Positions 52,295 to 53,171 of a stretch of 53,171 nt of DNA are shown here, in pieces. The notes under the pieces are model-generated. The model was not told the DNA's origin. It did not search any database and saw only the letters and a list, made by a program, of their open reading frames with translations. The translations under genes and the position numbers were made by a program. This DNA is from Desulfotignum sp. (GTDB lineage Bacteria > Desulfobacterota > Desulfobacteria > Desulfobacterales > Desulfobacteraceae), in assembly GCA_021737695.1 (NCBI GenBank), contig JAIPDL010000018.1:1-53171 (forward strand), read 5' to 3'. The first letter of the stretch is position 1. Every line of letters begins with the position of its first letter.

Positions 52295-53171
52295 ATGAGC
52301 GCTTTCGATTATGATCTTGTAATTATCGGTGCCGGTCCGGCCGGACTTACCGCCGGACTTTATGCTGCCAGAGCCAGACTGAATGTGCTGCTCTTAGAAA
52401 AAGCCGTTCCCGGAGGACAAATCATTGTCACGGACTGGATTGAAAACTATCCCGGATTCCCCGAAGGAATCAGCGGGTTTGATCTGGCTGAAAAAATGAA
52501 AATTCAGGCGGATGCATTCGGCTTGAAGATGGATACGGCTGAAGTGCATTCTATGGCTTTGACACCGGATGTCAAGGAAGTGGTGCTTCAGGACAAACGG
52601 ATCAAGGCCAAAAGTCTGATTATTGCTTCGGGTGCATCTCCAAAAAAACTGGGCATTGGTGAAGACCGGTATATGGGCAAAGGCATTTCTTTTTGCGCCA
52701 CCTGCGACGCTCCTTTTTTCAAGGAAAAAACCGTGGTGGCTGTCGGGGGGGGAGACACAGCGGTACAGGAAGCAATTTATCTGACAAAATTTGTTAAAAA
52801 AGTGTATCTGCTCCATCGCAGGGACGAGTTGCGGGCCACCAAAATTCTCCAGGAAAGAGCCTTTGCCAACGATAAAATCGAAATTCTCTGGGATACGGTT
52901 GCCACCGGTGTTGACGGATTTTTCGGTATTGAAGGGGTGCACGTGAAGAACGTCAAAACCGGAGAGGAAAAAACATTAAAAGCTGATGGGTGTTTCATCT
53001 GGGTGGGGACACTGCCCAACACGGACTTTTTGAACGATGCGGTAGACACGGATGCCTATGGTTTTATCCGAACCGATGCCAAAATGCAGACCAGCGTTCC
53101 CGGGGTTTTTGCCGCAGGAGATGTGAGAGACACCCCATTGCGGCAGGTGTCCACCGCTGTGGGTGATGGTG
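52295..53171 (+). CDS. trxB: thioredoxin reductase, 3' end cut by the window
   Basis: The first 292 residues of NADPH-dependent thioredoxin reductase; the frame is still open at 53171 and about 10-25 residues are probably missing (family about 305-320). FAD-binding VIIGAGPAGLTAGLYAARA is at the N-terminus; the redox-active FCATCDAP pair is near residue 135; the NADPH-binding AVGGGDTAVQEAIYL and HRRDELRA follow, and AAGDVRD binds FAD near the end. The ATG at 52295 has AAGGAG upstream; an ATG at 52290 is followed at once by a stop. It is cotranscribed with trxA. Confidence 0.96.
   Translation, partial: MSAFDYDLVIIGAGPAGLTAGLYAARARLNVLLLEKAVPGGQIIVTDWIENYPGFPEGISGFDLAEKMKIQADAFGLKMDTAEVHSMALTPDVKEVVLQDKRIKAKSLIIASGASPKKLGIGEDRYMGKGISFCATCDAPFFKEKTVVAVGGGDTAVQEAIYLTKFVKKVYLLHRRDELRATKILQERAFANDKIEILWDTVATGVDGFFGIEGVHVKNVKTGEEKTLKADGCFIWVGTLPNTDFLNDAVDTDAYGFIRTDAKMQTSVPGVFAAGDVRDTPLRQVSTAVGDG

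Overview
This 53 kb window is densely packed chromosomal DNA of roughly 50% GC or slightly above. It looks like an anaerobic, probably sulfate-reducing member of the Desulfobacterales (a Desulfobacter/Desulfotignum-like organism). The evidence is gene content: a tungsten-type aldehyde ferredoxin oxidoreductase, a TAXI-type TRAP transporter, several multi-[4Fe-4S] proteins, rubrerythrin, adenosylcobalamin synthesis under a B12 riboswitch, and a biotin acyl-CoA carboxylase. I cannot name the species from the sequence. I see no insertion sequence, prophage, CRISPR array, tRNA or rRNA.

Layout. 1-5.1 kb: an unidentified small protein, a crotonase-family enzyme, then a leftward nfeD (protease) - short nfeD - floA membrane cluster followed by an unidentified membrane-anchored protein. 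5.3-8.7 kb: a YajD-type HNH protein, then an FMN glutamate-synthase-like protein followed by a glutamate dehydrogenase homologue that lacks the catalytic lysine (main finding). 8.7-15.5 kb: a phosphopantetheinyl transferase, RecQ, and both subunits of an acyl-CoA carboxylase. 15.5-26.7 kb: glnE, a tight carA-carB-purF-radical SAM operon, and an RhlE-type RNA helicase. 26.7-29.3 kb: a long leader with a cobalamin riboswitch, an intrinsic terminator and a parS-like site, then cobO and cobQ. 29.4-33.6 kb: thpR, a MoaD/ThiS-fold protein, a sensor kinase/NarL-type regulator pair and a MarR regulator. 33.7-36.6 kb: the TAXI TRAP transporter.

36.7-41.8 kb is a redox block. It holds a short siroheme-motif protein, an iron-sulfur protein and a zinc-motif HD protein. 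These are divergent from a cysteine-free Crp/Fnr regulator whose promoter region contains a perfect FNR-type box. The aldehyde ferredoxin oxidoreductase follows, preceded by a 20-bp perfect inverted repeat. 41.9-50.6 kb is housekeeping: hisD, hisS, aspS, minCDE, and a DAHP synthase/dehydroquinate synthase pair behind a consensus promoter. 50.6 kb to the end is an oxygen/peroxide and thiol-redox block: a Fur/PerR-family regulator, rubrerythrin, thioredoxin and thioredoxin reductase, the last cut by the window edge.

Genes probably working together include the two halves of the carboxylase; CarAB and PurF, which both use glutamine; CobO and CobQ under one riboswitch; the NfeD/FloA membrane module; MinCDE; AroF/AroB; and the regulator-rubrerythrin-thioredoxin set. 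Starts were moved from the longest open frame wherever a Shine-Dalgarno sequence or family length argued for it; each such choice is stated in the entry.
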